A stretch of DNA of 64,000 nt, from assembly GCF_005795905.1 (NCBI RefSeq), contig NZ_VAWE01000001.1:620001-684000 (forward strand), read 5' to 3'. Below, piece after piece: positions 15,962-26,107 of the stretch. Within the stretch, counting starts at the first letter, position 1. Each line of letters begins with the position of its first letter. The DNA is from Streptomyces marianii (GTDB taxonomy: Bacteria > Actinomycetota > Actinomycetes > Streptomycetales > Streptomycetaceae). The translations under genes and the position numbers were made by a program. The notes beneath the pieces are model-generated. The model was given only the letters and a program-made list of their open reading frames with translations. It had not been told where the DNA came from and did not search any database.

Positions 15962-16492
15962 ATGGCCGACACGGGGGAGTCCGCGGAGCGCTTCGACGAC
16001 GTCGAGGCGGTGACACGCGCCGTACTGACCGCGTCCAGGCTGCTCGTCGCCGTCTCCGCCCAGTCCCTGGCGGCGGTCGAGGAGCGGGTGACGCTGCCCC
16101 AGCTCCGACTGCTGGTGATGCTCTCCATGCACGGGCCGGCCAAGCTCGTCGTGCTCGCCGAGCGACTCGGAGTCAATCCCTCGACGGCGATGCGCATGAT
16201 CGACCGGCTCATCACGGCCGGCCTCGCGGACCGCCGCACGAACCCGGCCAACCGGCGCGAGACGGTGCTGCGGCTGACGGACGAGGGCCGCGTCCTCGTC
16301 GAGGACGTCACGAGCAGACGCCGTAGGGAGATCGAGACGATCGTGACGCGGATGGCCCCCGCCCGGCGCGCCGCCCTGATCGACGCGCTCACCTCCTTCA
16401 ACGAGGCGGGACGCGAACCGTGCGCACCGGCCGCGGACAGCGCGATGTACCCGCTGGGCTGGACGGACGCGCCGCTACTGCGGGGAGACTGA
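15962..16492 (+). CDS. MarR family transcriptional regulator
   Basis: A 176-aa winged-helix protein. Helix pair and wing are well preserved: VTLPQLRLLVMLSMHGPAKL, VVLAERLGVNPSTAMRMIDR (recognition helix), LITAGLADRRTNPANRRETV and LRLTDEGRVLVEDV. MarR proteins bind palindromic sites as dimers and respond to small aromatic or oxidising ligands. The gene is transcribed away from the DUF4142 gene; the short intergenic region suggests it may control itself or that neighbour. The start ATG at 15962 has AAAAGGGG close upstream. A long hairpin follows. Confidence 0.88.
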   Translation: MADTGESAERFDDVEAVTRAVLTASRLLVAVSAQSLAAVEERVTLPQLRLLVMLSMHGPAKLVVLAERLGVNPSTAMRMIDRLITAGLADRRTNPANRRETVLRLTDEGRVLVEDVTSRRRREIETIVTRMAPARRAALIDALTSFNEAGREPCAPAADSAMYPLGWTDAPLLRGD

Positions 16493-16586
16493 TACACCGG
16501 GTCCCGGAGGCGCCCGCCGTGCGGCCGGCAGGTCGGTCGCCTCGCCGTGGAAGCGGGCTCCGGCGCGGAGCACCCTTGCGGCGGTC

Positions 16587-16627
16587 GGGCCCCCGCGCCG
16601 AGTGGAAGGCGCTCGGCGCGGGGGCCC
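16587..16627. terminator. Bidirectional terminator between MarR and protease genes
   Basis: A 16-bp perfect stem (GGGCCCCCGCGCCGAG and its complement) with a 9-base loop lies between two convergent genes and can serve both. Confidence 0.7.
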
Positions 16628-16769
16628 GCGGATGCGTGGCCGGGTAGACGGGCCGCGACGCCGGCCGCGTGGCGGCCGGTCCGCTCCTTCGGCGCCCGCC
16701 GAAGGCGGCGCCCCGGTCCGCGGCGAGACGGCCGAGCCCGGCCCGAACCACCTCGCCCCGCCCGCCGGG

Positions 16770-17747
<978 letters not shown>

Positions 17748-18028
17748 TTATGTGGAAGTGATACGCGGGCATCAAGAGCGTTGTCGGTCCAACACCCTTT
17801 CTGTCCGGTGCTGTTGCCCATCGGCACAACGCAGGATTCGCCCGCTGGGGGATGGGTAGCGGCCGCGTCCTCCGCGGTGTTCACGGTGTCGGCACACGAT
17901 GAGCGCAGTCTGTCCACGCGGTGACGGCCATCCCGTGGAAAGCTCCGTGTTCGAACAACTGTTGCTTTGCGCCGGCGTGTACGAGAGTGATCCGCCGGTC
18001 GCCCGAACAGGGAGAGGACACCCCCCAC

Positions 18029-18874
18029 ATGTCCACCCACCGCCTCAAGCGCCGGAAACCGTGGCAGCTTGCCGTCGTCGCCGCGGCAGCCACCGCCATC
18101 GCCGCTCCCGCGGCCGCGATGGCCACCCAGGCGCCCCCCGCCTCCACTCCCGCCCGGACCGCCGGAGCGGTGGGCGCGTACGACGACACGTACTACAAGG
18201 ACGCGTTGGGCAAGACCGGTCCGGAGCTGAAGGAGGCCCTCCACGCCATCGTCAGCGACCAGACCCGGCTCACCTACGACCAGGTCTGGGATGCGCTGAA
18301 GGCCACGGACGAGGATCCGGAGAACCCGTCGAACGTGATCCTGCTCTACAGCGGCCGGTCGCAGAGCAAGGACACCAACGGATCCGGAACCGACGACTGG
18401 AACCGGGAGCACGTATGGGCCAAGTCCCACGGCGACTTCGGCACGGATGTCGGTCCCGGCACCGACATCCACCATCTGCGCCCCACCGACGTCACCGTCA
18501 ACAGCACGCGCGGCAACAAGGACTTCGACACCGGTGGTGAGGAGGTCGAGGAGGCCCCCGGCAACCGTGCCGACAGCGACTCGTTCGAGCCGCGCGACGA
18601 GGTCAAGGGCGATGTCGCCCGCATGATCCTCTACATGGCCGTCCGCTACGACGGGGACGACGGCGTCCCCGACCTCGAACCCAACGACAGTGTCGACAAC
18701 GGGTCCGCGCCCCACATGGGCCGGCTGTCGGTGCTGAAGCAGTGGAACCAGCAGGACCCGCCGGACGACTTCGAGAAGAAGCGCAACCAGACCGTGTTCG
18801 ACGAGTTCCAGCACAACCGGAACCCGTTCATAGACCACCCCGAGTGGGTGGACGAGATATGGGAGCAGTCATGA
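18029..18874 (+). CDS. Secreted endonuclease I family nuclease
   Basis: A 281-aa protein with a signal peptide (PWQLAVVAAAATAIAAPAAA). The mature enzyme has the endonuclease I (EndA/NucM, beta-beta-alpha metal) signature: YDQVWDALKATD early on, NREHVWAKSHGDFG with the catalytic His, DIHHLRPTDVTVNSTRGNKD with the metal-binding residues, and GDVARMILYMAVRY after it. Such enzymes cut single- and double-stranded DNA or RNA non-specifically outside the cell, for nutrient recovery. The ATG at 18029 has AGAGGA upstream. The 450-bp region before it (17580-18028) is non-coding and shared with the divergent protease gene. Confidence 0.9.
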   Translation: MSTHRLKRRKPWQLAVVAAAATAIAAPAAAMATQAPPASTPARTAGAVGAYDDTYYKDALGKTGPELKEALHAIVSDQTRLTYDQVWDALKATDEDPENPSNVILLYSGRSQSKDTNGSGTDDWNREHVWAKSHGDFGTDVGPGTDIHHLRPTDVTVNSTRGNKDFDTGGEEVEEAPGNRADSDSFEPRDEVKGDVARMILYMAVRYDGDDGVPDLEPNDSVDNGSAPHMGRLSVLKQWNQQDPPDDFEKKRNQTVFDEFQHNRNPFIDHPEWVDEIWEQS

Positions 18875-19094
18875 GCACTGGTCGCCGGTGATCGCCGATC
18901 GCCGGTGAGCGTCTTTCGCCGGCGAGTCGCCTCCGTCCGACAGGCCGTTCTCCCACCGGGCTGTCGCCGCCGCCCCCGTCCCGCCTGCACCGGGCCCTTC
19001 GACGCCCGGCCCGGCGGAGAGGGGGCAGCACACTCGTCTGGAGCGGACGGTGCCCGGCGCGCATGCGAGTCGGGCACCTGCGCCCTGAGCGCGG

Positions 19095-19227
19095 TCACGA
19101 AGAGCCCTGATTGACGAGGTAGTCCGTGCGCCCGTCGTCGTCGAGGTCGAACGGGCCGGGCGGAATGACGCAGAACTCGTTCCCCTCCGGATCGGCCATC
19201 ACCAGGAAGCCGCCCGACGCGTACTGT
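19095..19227 (-). pseudogene. VOC family C-terminal fragment fused to a broken ISAs1 transposase
   Basis: The minus strand reads QYASGGFLVMADPEGNEFCV, IPPGPFDLDDDGRTDYLV and a few further residues to a stop. This is the C-terminal half of a glyoxalase-like VOC protein. It is joined in frame to the truncated transposase exactly where the 516-bp IS repeat begins (19228). The matching N-terminal half, with a frameshift, lies on the other strand at 13275-13540. Confidence 0.65.
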
Positions 19228-19634
19228 TCGGCCACGCCACGGTGCCGGTCCGCGAGGTAGGCGCCCACCGCCCGGTCCAGGGCATCACCGTTCACCGCCC
19301 CCAGCACGCGCCCGATCGTGGCCGGCGAGGGAGCACGCCGCCATCTGAGCGGGTGACAACGGATGCCGATGGCCGTCAGGAGTCCGCTGGAGGCGTTCGC
19401 ACCCCATTCGGCCAGTTCCTCGATGCTCCGCGCGCCCGACACGACCGCACAGGCGCAGACCAGCAGGATCGCCGTCAGCGAGTACCACCGGCCCCGCCGC
19501 GAGCGCGGATCGGGCACCGCATCGAAGTACGGGCGCAGGTCGGCGGTCTGCCCCGGGCCCAACGGACCCAGCTTCAGCAGGACAGCAGGGATGGGAGAAG
19601 ATACAGCGGCAGGCACGGGCCACCTCGTGATCAA
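19228..19634 (-). pseudogene. ISAs1-type transposase, N-terminal part only
   Basis: Encodes the first 135 or so residues of the transposase found in full length at 22123-23196, with identical protein sequence (for example LRPYFDAVPDPRSRRGRWYS and ARSIEELAEWGANASSGLL). It is cut off after HRGVAE and continues as VOC sequence. It is part of a 516-bp repeat identical to 22790-23305. Confidence 0.8.
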
Positions 19635-19743
19635 CGGGCTTAAGACACCACGATGATCACGAAGCCCGTGCCTGCACCTCTATCCGCCCCAACCGGCGGC
19701 TACCCGAACTCACCACACGACCAGGGAACTTGCAGCTGCCCTG
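19228..19743. repeat. 516-bp direct repeat, copy 1
   Basis: Same sequence and same orientation as 22790-23305 (offset 3562). Identity was checked by eye and from identical translations in several frames. It contains the 5' part of the ISAs1-type transposase gene and the adjoining IS end. Confidence 0.85.
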
Positions 19744-19812
19744 TACGGCGAGCACTCCGCGCAGCGCCTGTTGCCCCTTCGGCGTCAGCCCGCCTCCCTG
19801 CGCGTACCTCAT
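19744..19812 (-). mobile_element. IS630-type transposase N-terminal fragment
   Basis: From an ATG at 19812 the minus strand encodes MRYAQGGGLTPKGQQALRG and a few more residues, the characteristic start of IS630-type transposases in actinomycetes (MRYxxGGGLT). It is cut off exactly at the end of the ISAs1 repeat, so the ISAs1-type element probably landed in, or recombined with, an older IS630 element. Confidence 0.5.
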
Positions 19813-19873
19813 GAACCCGGCATACCGCAGGGATCACGAACTGTCACGACCAGCCGTCATCGCGAGTTCAACC

Positions 19874-21796
19874 TCAGTACCGAGAAGCCAGAAGAATGAT
19901 TCGATCGTCTTCCTGGAAAGCAATCCTGACATCCTTGTCCGGATTGAGGTGGACTCCAAAACTCGGGGGCCGCCCCATCTCATCCGATTTAAAGTATCCC
20001 ATGGCGATCCATCCGCTCCCCTGGGCCTGCTCAATTATCGAGGAAAAGTATATTCCGCCCCGCGGAAAAGGTGTGTCGGTGAGGAGTGATGAAGGGGATG
20101 CGTACAAAATTTTCGCATCCATCAGCTTTCCGAGAACTCTATAAGAGTAGGCATGGCTGCCGATCTGCGATATGAGTCCGGCCGACAGGGAGTTGAGGTC
20201 CACGATGTCGACGGCGCCAAAAATGGCGGGGTAGTCGATCTGTGTCACTTCATACATCTCTGCGATCTTTGCCCCCCGAAATTCTTCTATATGGGAGAGC
20301 TTCATGAGCCTAGCAAGCGTGAGGCAGTCCGCTTCATTCGGTTCCAAACCCTCTTCGGCAAGCAGGATCACATGTGTATAGCCCTCCATGGGCAAAGCGT
20401 CGAGATCATCCAACTGTGAGATATCTACATCCAGACGGGAAACTTTTGCCCCATGTGATGACCGAGCCGGTCTTTCACTCTCTCCGGAGTCATTCCTCCA
20501 ATCCCCATCCCCTTGAAAGGCGACATTGATCATCGAATCTCTGCTCGTCGACTTATCGAGACGATCGAGAAGGGGACCCGCACGCTGGTTCCATCCAATG
20601 ACAAGTATTCTACTTGAGTGCGCGCCGGCGTCGATCAACCCCTCCGCAGAGGCATCTCGGTCGATTGGAATGTTACGAGTGCGCGGCAAATTTGAGGAGA
20701 TGTCGATGTCTTCATATACGCGACTTCCTTCCCTGGATATGAAGATAATCTTGTCACCGTTGCGTATCTCGGTACCCATCGCAGGCGGGAGTTCAATGTG
20801 GCCTTCCGCACTCAGCAGTCCTATGGGTGTGGAATGTTTGTACCTGCGGGTTATGCTCCCAAACTGCAGTCCGTTCACGTTCGGGTCGCGTTTCGCGTAT
20901 ATTTCATTCTCTGCGAAATTTAGAACCTCTCGACAGAAGTCAGGGAAACCGGGAAGGTGGAGCGCACGCGCAGTGATCCGAGAGAGGCGATCATTGAGAC
21001 GGATGATCTGCAGTTCGTCGCTCGCGAGTTGTAGCATCTCCGCGGTCTCCATATCCCACACTGCAACACGGGTGTGCACGACCACCCTTTTCTCGATCTC
21101 GATTTGTCTGAGGTGCAGAAGGGTCTTCAGCAGGCGGGGGCCTTCAAGCGGCATAAGAATGATCGATCGGGCCGTTGCAGGGCTGACCAGATCCAGGTCT
21201 GACCTGCGCGATGGGTCTCCAACGCGGCAAATCAGCTTCTTGGACGAAAACCCTGACGGGCGGCTGCGTATTCTATCTTCAACCTTCTCATTGATTTCCT
21301 TGTCGGCAAGGAGGACGATCGAATGCGGCTGCTTATCCGCAAGCAGCTCTGAAATGACTCTGAACCCGAACTCGGACCATCCCAGCAGGAGAACGTGACC
21401 GCCCTCCATTACTTGAGACCTCCCTTTTTGGTAATCCAGGATACGTGAACGAACCCTGTAGTTTATCACGCCTATCATGGAGCTCAGGAAAAGCAGTTGA
21501 ATCATTCCGATGAATATCTCTATGATCCGCGTCTGCCATTTCTCGTCATACAATTTAGGGCGGCTCAATCGAAATAGTTCAGCAATGTGAACCAGTGACT
21601 GATTCGTCCAGTCGTAGAAGAATCCATCTCCGGTAGGAAATGTGATGGCCACGAGGGAGCTGAATATGATGGTAACGGTTATGCATATGACGACCAGGGC
21701 CAGAGAGAGCACAATAAAGCCATGACTGACAAAAAACGTCTCCACATGATAATGTAGTCGCCTCAGTGTGAGCTTCTTCGATGTGAAGATCCGCAT
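19874..21796 (-). CDS. CASTOR/POLLUX-related ion channel protein
   Basis: A 640-aa protein. Two transmembrane helices come first (HGFIVLSLALVVICITVTII and IIEIFIGMIQLLFLSSMIGV) with a pore-like stretch between them (FPTGDGFFYDWTNQSLVHIA). Two RCK-like Rossmann regions follow: HVLLLGWSEFGFRVISELLA with SIVLLADKEINEKVEDRI, and later SSRILVIGWNQRAGPLLDRL. This is the plan of the CASTOR/POLLUX/SYM8 channel family, which in plants conducts cations at the nuclear envelope; bacterial members are little studied. The start at 21796 has GGAG upstream. Codon use is clearly less GC-biased than its neighbours, and the gene is flanked by identical IS repeats, both signs of horizontal transfer. Confidence 0.75.
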   Translation of the reverse strand: MRIFTSKKLTLRRLHYHVETFFVSHGFIVLSLALVVICITVTIIFSSLVAITFPTGDGFFYDWTNQSLVHIAELFRLSRPKLYDEKWQTRIIEIFIGMIQLLFLSSMIGVINYRVRSRILDYQKGRSQVMEGGHVLLLGWSEFGFRVISELLADKQPHSIVLLADKEINEKVEDRIRSRPSGFSSKKLICRVGDPSRRSDLDLVSPATARSIILMPLEGPRLLKTLLHLRQIEIEKRVVVHTRVAVWDMETAEMLQLASDELQIIRLNDRLSRITARALHLPGFPDFCREVLNFAENEIYAKRDPNVNGLQFGSITRRYKHSTPIGLLSAEGHIELPPAMGTEIRNGDKIIFISREGSRVYEDIDISSNLPRTRNIPIDRDASAEGLIDAGAHSSRILVIGWNQRAGPLLDRLDKSTSRDSMINVAFQGDGDWRNDSGESERPARSSHGAKVSRLDVDISQLDDLDALPMEGYTHVILLAEEGLEPNEADCLTLARLMKLSHIEEFRGAKIAEMYEVTQIDYPAIFGAVDIVDLNSLSAGLISQIGSHAYSYRVLGKLMDAKILYASPSSLLTDTPFPRGGIYFSSIIEQAQGSGWIAMGYFKSDEMGRPPSFGVHLNPDKDVRIAFQEDDRIILLASRY

Positions 21797-22122
21797 CCCC
21801 TGCCCTCTCCAATCTGCTGGGCCGGAGCGAAGTTCGGTGCGCAACCCCTATTCGCCCTCTCTGTGCCTGGAAGGCAGAAGCGTTGCTTGGCCAGTATCGC
21901 GCCCTGATCACCGATCGGCACCCTCGGGACTACTGCCATGAGTCCGCCAGGGCCCCGGCGAGTGCCTGGATCGTCTGGTTTGATCATGTGATGCAGTAGA
22001 GGGCTAGCCTCGCTGTTTCACTTGGGTACGGCTGGCTTGGGGCGGAAACGCGAAAGTGCCTTCCTGACCTGGGACGATGAACCTTGTCGAGGGGTTCTGT
22101 CGGTCCAGGCGGCAGGGCTTAA

Positions 22123-23196
22123 TCAAGTTCCCTGAGGGTCCGGGTTGTTGAAGATGCCCAGGATCGGGGGTGCTCGTTCGGCCACTCCCCGGTGCCCGCG
22201 GATCGCGGTGGCCAGGTCGGCCGGGGTGGCCTGGTGGGCGTCGAGGCTGGTGACGGCGTAGACGCTCTCGCGGCTTTCGCGCCGGCCGGTCTCCTTGCGG
22301 CGGCGGTGGACGCGGATGGCCAGCACTGCGTGGGGAAAGGCGATGCCGCCGAGCTCGTCGGGGATGGAGCAGGTCTTGATCGAACGGGACTCGCGGCGGC
22401 CGTGACCGGTCACGGAGGCGGTGTGCTGGACGCGGATGTCCCGCCAGGGCAGACCCGCGAGCTGATGGTACGCGGTCGGCTGGTTGGTCTTGATCACGGC
22501 GATGTAGTGCGCCTTCTTCGTCTCCACGAGCCAGGTGATGTTCGCCTTCACCGAGTGCAGGGCGTCGAAGGTCACCAGGTCGCCGGTCAGGTCCAGCGGC
22601 GCGAGCAGCGGCTTGAAGTGCGTGGTTTCGTTCGTCTTCGTACCGACCTCTGCCTGGGCCAGGGTCACGACCGGGCGGTGTGTGACCGCGGACAGCAGAT
22701 GACGACGGGGCGCGTCGAGGCGGGCGGAGCCCTTGAGGGCCTTGCCGTCGACGGCGATGACGCGTCGCGGCCCCGAGGTGTTCGCCGGCTCGGCCACGCC
22801 ACGGTGCCGGTCCGCGAGGTAGGCGCCCACCGCCCGGTCCAGGGCATCACCGTTCACCGCCCCCAGCACGCGCCCGATCGTGGCCGGCGAGGGAGCACGC
22901 CGCCATCTGAGCGGGTGACAACGGATGCCGATGGCCGTCAGGAGTCCGCTGGAGGCGTTCGCACCCCATTCGGCCAGTTCCTCGATGCTCCGCGCGCCCG
23001 ACACGACCGCACAGGCGCAGACCAGCAGGATCGCCGTCAGCGAGTACCACCGGCCCCGCCGCGAGCGCGGATCGGGCACCGCATCGAAGTACGGGCGCAG
23101 GTCGGCGGTCTGCCCCGGGCCCAACGGACCCAGCTTCAGCAGGACAGCAGGGATGGGAGAAGATACAGCGGCAGGCACGGGCCACCTCGTGATCAA
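22123..23196 (-). CDS. ISAs1-type transposase, C-terminus altered
   Basis: A 357-aa protein of the ISAs1 group. It has the N-terminal DDE_Tnp_1-associated domain (LRPYFDAVPDPRSRRGRWYS, ARSIEELAEWG), then RRVIAVDGKALKGSARLD with the first catalytic Asp, LVTFDALHSVKANITWLVET with the second, and RESVYAVTSLDA further on. Normal members end with a longer stretch after TAIRGHWG-IEN, containing the catalytic Glu and about 60 further residues. Here the frame ends TAIRGHRGVAERAPPILGIF and a short tail, so the last part is lost and the enzyme is probably dead. The start appears to be TTG at 23196 or a GTG shortly inside. Its first third is repeated at 19228-19634. Confidence 0.75.
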   Translation of the reverse strand: MITRWPVPAAVSSPIPAVLLKLGPLGPGQTADLRPYFDAVPDPRSRRGRWYSLTAILLVCACAVVSGARSIEELAEWGANASSGLLTAIGIRCHPLRWRRAPSPATIGRVLGAVNGDALDRAVGAYLADRHRGVAEPANTSGPRRVIAVDGKALKGSARLDAPRRHLLSAVTHRPVVTLAQAEVGTKTNETTHFKPLLAPLDLTGDLVTFDALHSVKANITWLVETKKAHYIAVIKTNQPTAYHQLAGLPWRDIRVQHTASVTGHGRRESRSIKTCSIPDELGGIAFPHAVLAIRVHRRRKETGRRESRESVYAVTSLDAHQATPADLATAIRGHRGVAERAPPILGIFNNPDPQGT

Positions 23197-23305
23197 CGGG
23201 CTTAAGACACCACGATGATCACGAAGCCCGTGCCTGCACCTCTATCCGCCCCAACCGGCGGCTACCCGAACTCACCACACGACCAGGGAACTTGCAGCTG
23301 CCCTG
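22790..23305. repeat. 516-bp direct repeat, copy 2
   Basis: The second copy of the repeat at 19228-19743. Recombination between the two would delete 3562 bp with the CASTOR-like gene. The flanking sequence differs immediately outside on both sides. The stretch 23306-23583 holds no gene that I can support; its composition turns AT-rich near 23450. Confidence 0.85.
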
Positions 23306-23583
23306 GTCCAGTGTCCCGCCGCCCTGCGACCGCATCTTCGACGGCGGGATCATCGGCTTCGCGATCTCCCAACAACCCGTCCGGAAACAATCCACGTACC
23401 TCGCCCCATGAACCGTTCAACGAGCAACAGCCGGACAGGACACTGTCTTAACTGCGCGGCATTGCTTCATCATGCCATCCCGCTGTCAGCTCGACCCTCG
23501 CATCCTGAATCACGCCCGGTCAACGACAGCGCAGGAAAACGTCAAAGATCCCCGGCAACAGCATCAGGATGCGGCATCGTTGA

Positions 23584-24984
23584 ATGGATAGTAGACTTTT
23601 TTTTATGCCGGATTTGGAGGAATTGCTGGCAGCGCGGACCCGGGAACTTGCCGGCAGGCGCCTCGGAGAAGTAGATCTCCACAGGATCAAGCGAAGCGTC
23701 ATCGACTCGTATGCGGGAATTTGCGCCTCAATGGCCGATCGAGAAATTCTTGGCGAGTTTCGGAGTCTGGCAACGGGCCCCGGAGCGGGATCGGGCTGCT
23801 CCGTCTGGGGTGTTGGGCGAGAATCAAATATCACGGACGCGGTCTTTCTGAACTCCATCCTGGCGCGCCGCAGCGATCTACTTAATACATATATATCACC
23901 CAATGGAATGGGTGTGGTTCACCCCTCGGACAATGTGGCACTGGCCTTGACCTTGGCCGACTGGCTGAACTGGAACGGAAGACAGTTCCTGGAATCTGTG
24001 AATATCTTCTTCCATCTGGCCGCGAAGTTCGCCGATTATTACGACCCTGAGGGGGATGGCTTTGATCACGACGCCGCCTCCATCTTTTGGACCGCGCTCT
24101 CCATCGGGCAGTCACTCGGCCTTTCCGAAACCCATCTGGTCGAAGCTCAGCGGATCGCCGGCGGCCTCGGGTTCAACAGCAATCAGGCCGCCGTCGGAAA
24201 TGTGACCGACTGGAAACACTGTACTTACGCATCCGGCGCCATGCGGGGCCTGCAGGCCGCCAAGTTGGCGCGGGCCGGATTCACGGGACCGCGCCGCATC
24301 TACCAGGGGGAGTTCGGCGCCGACCGCTTCTTCAGGCACTGCGAGGCGTCGCTCGACATCGAGCCCGATCTCACGAGTATCATCTTCAAGAGATGGCCAG
24401 CGCTGTTCTTCTGCCAGACTCCGATCGACGTCGCGCAAGAATTGTCCTCAAGGATCGACCGGGTCGAGGATATTCTCACGGTGGTGGTCGAAAGCTACGG
24501 CCGTGCGATACGGAATGGCCTGACAGCTTCGGCCTTCAACCCGACCAGCCGGGCGGCTCGTACGCATTCGCTGCCCTATTCTGTGACTACGGCACTTCTC
24601 AAGCCTGTCGAGTACAGCGACTTTGATGCCAAGCGCGCGCGAGACCCGCAGATTCGATACCTGCTGGAGAAGATCGAGGTCACGGAAGATCCGGCCCTCA
24701 CGCAGAAGTACCCTCCGGCGACGCCATGCCGAATCGTTGTGACACTCCGTTCCGGAGATACCCTGCGACACGAGCGTGACTTCTCGCGCGGAGACCCGCG
24801 TGACCCGCTGTCTGATGACGATATATCAGGGAAACTGATGCAGAACCTCGCACCACTCGCCGATTCAGCAGACCACAGTAGAATCCTCGCCAGCCTATGG
24901 AATCTGGAGAGGCTCGATGACCTTACAGAGCTGCTGAATCCACTGAAACGGGACCTGACGGCGACGGAGGCGGGAAATGGTTAG
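23584..24984 (+). CDS. MmgE/PrpD family protein
   Basis: A 466-aa protein of the MmgE/PrpD family, named for 2-methylcitrate dehydratase (propionate degradation) but containing other dehydratases and isomerases. Family features are LGEVDLHRIKRSVIDSYAGI at the N-terminus, the helical ITDAVFLNSILARRSDLLNT, HPSDNVALALTLADWLNWNG, IAGGLGFNSNQAAVGNVTDW (normally an active-site region) and the C-terminal RYLLEKIEVTEDPALTQKYP domain. The start is uncertain: ATG 23584 and ATG 23605 are both in frame and neither has a good ribosome binding site. Base composition is less GC-rich than that of the surroundings. The stop overlaps the following gene by eight bases, so the two act together. Confidence 0.78.
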   Translation: MDSRLFFMPDLEELLAARTRELAGRRLGEVDLHRIKRSVIDSYAGICASMADREILGEFRSLATGPGAGSGCSVWGVGRESNITDAVFLNSILARRSDLLNTYISPNGMGVVHPSDNVALALTLADWLNWNGRQFLESVNIFFHLAAKFADYYDPEGDGFDHDAASIFWTALSIGQSLGLSETHLVEAQRIAGGLGFNSNQAAVGNVTDWKHCTYASGAMRGLQAAKLARAGFTGPRRIYQGEFGADRFFRHCEASLDIEPDLTSIIFKRWPALFFCQTPIDVAQELSSRIDRVEDILTVVVESYGRAIRNGLTASAFNPTSRAARTHSLPYSVTTALLKPVEYSDFDAKRARDPQIRYLLEKIEVTEDPALTQKYPPATPCRIVVTLRSGDTLRHERDFSRGDPRDPLSDDDISGKLMQNLAPLADSADHSRILASLWNLERLDDLTELLNPLKRDLTATEAGNG

Positions 24985-25387
24985 CGCCAGTCAATTTGAA
25001 GACTACGCCGAAGAATTCAGCGCGGCAACCGACAAGTCGGATCTCTTCGATCGCTATTATTCGCCCGACGCGATATTCGACCATCCCTACAAGGGGATTT
25101 TCCGTGGGAAGGCAGAGATAGTTGGTTTCTGGAATTCGGGGGAGGGGTCAGGGCATGCCGGCATCTTGGAAACCTTGCACCTGAAGAACTTCGTCGCATC
25201 TGGCAACAAAATAGCCGCAGAGTTCGAAATCGAGTGGCGCTGCATAGAAGATACGAACTACCTTGGCCCGCGGAAGAAGGGTGAGACCTTTCGAGGGAGG
25301 TGCGCGGCCTTCTATTGGTGTGTAGATGGCAAGTTCAATCACGTCACCCTCTATCTCAATCTCATTGAGGATGCATTGAACTCGTAA
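24977..25387 (+). CDS. SnoaL/NTF2-like protein
   Basis: A 136-aa protein of the nuclear-transport-factor-2-like (SnoaL) fold: FDRYYSPDAIFDHPYKGIFR, KAEIVGFWNSGEG, then beta strands KIAAEFEIEWRCIEDTNYLG and CAAFYWCVDGKFNHVTLYLN. Members act as small cyclases, isomerases, dehydratases or binding subunits in secondary metabolism. The ATG overlaps the end of the MmgE/PrpD gene by eight bases, so it is translationally coupled to it and both probably work on one substrate. The AT-richer composition suggests both were imported as a unit. Confidence 0.75.
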   Translation: MVSASQFEDYAEEFSAATDKSDLFDRYYSPDAIFDHPYKGIFRGKAEIVGFWNSGEGSGHAGILETLHLKNFVASGNKIAAEFEIEWRCIEDTNYLGPRKKGETFRGRCAAFYWCVDGKFNHVTLYLNLIEDALNS

Positions 25388-26107
25388 GGCTGTCCGTCCG
25401 GGCGCTCATTGAGCATCTTCAGCCGCGTCGCACGATGATGCGTCCCATGACGGCGATGAAGGGCCTGACTTGAGCAGGATCGAAGGGGCCGGTAAGACTG
25501 CCGCCCGCTGATCCCGGCATTCCGCTGTGGGCGATGGCAGACGGCGCAGCGCCCTTCGTCTGCGTGCCGCAGGGCCGCTCCGACGTCGACGTCGGCGACG
25601 GGGACGGGGACGGGGACGGGGACGGGGACGGGGAACCATACGGCGGGTGCGACCGTCCTGACGCACATCTCCGGCTGCGACGGGTCCTGCCGGGCACGCG
25701 GGCCGTCCGCCCGGGAGAGGGCGGAGGGGGCGATCAGCCGCTGCTGCTCCCGGGCCCGATCACCGTGCGAGGCGGGCCACCCCTCCTGCCGCCGCGACGG
25801 CGGCCCGCCCCCACTCGCCCGTCCCGCCTCACGCGCACGAGTACGAGTCCCGGGTGCGGGAAGTCGGGAGCGTCATCCGGCTGCCCGTACGGCGGGGACC
25901 CGTACCGGCGCACCGGTTGGAATCACCGGCCGCGTCCCGGAGCCGAGGCGTCCGGTCAAGTCCCCCCGCGCGGCGGGAAGAACGGGTGCGGGACGAGGAC
26001 GGCCGGATGCCTGATATGCGGGATAACCTTCGGTGGTACGAAGCCGGGGGCCATCCCTTCCCGGCCGACCGAACTCATACACCGAGGGCGAGTTGCGTGA
26101 GAACGAG
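25388..26107. other. Non-coding interval before the cluster regulator, with a GACGGG hexamer repeat
   Basis: No gene is supported. It contains six tandem copies of GACGGG at 25597-25632. The right end must hold the promoter of the regulator at 26108. Confidence 0.5.
25597..25632. repeat. Hexanucleotide tandem repeat (GACGGG)6
   Basis: Six exact tandem copies followed by a partial unit. Simple-sequence repeat in non-coding DNA. Confidence 0.8.

Noticed and set aside
21763..21987. Small minus-strand frame upstream of the CASTOR-like gene
   Set aside because: No family, no ribosome binding site, overlaps the start of the channel gene; not supported.
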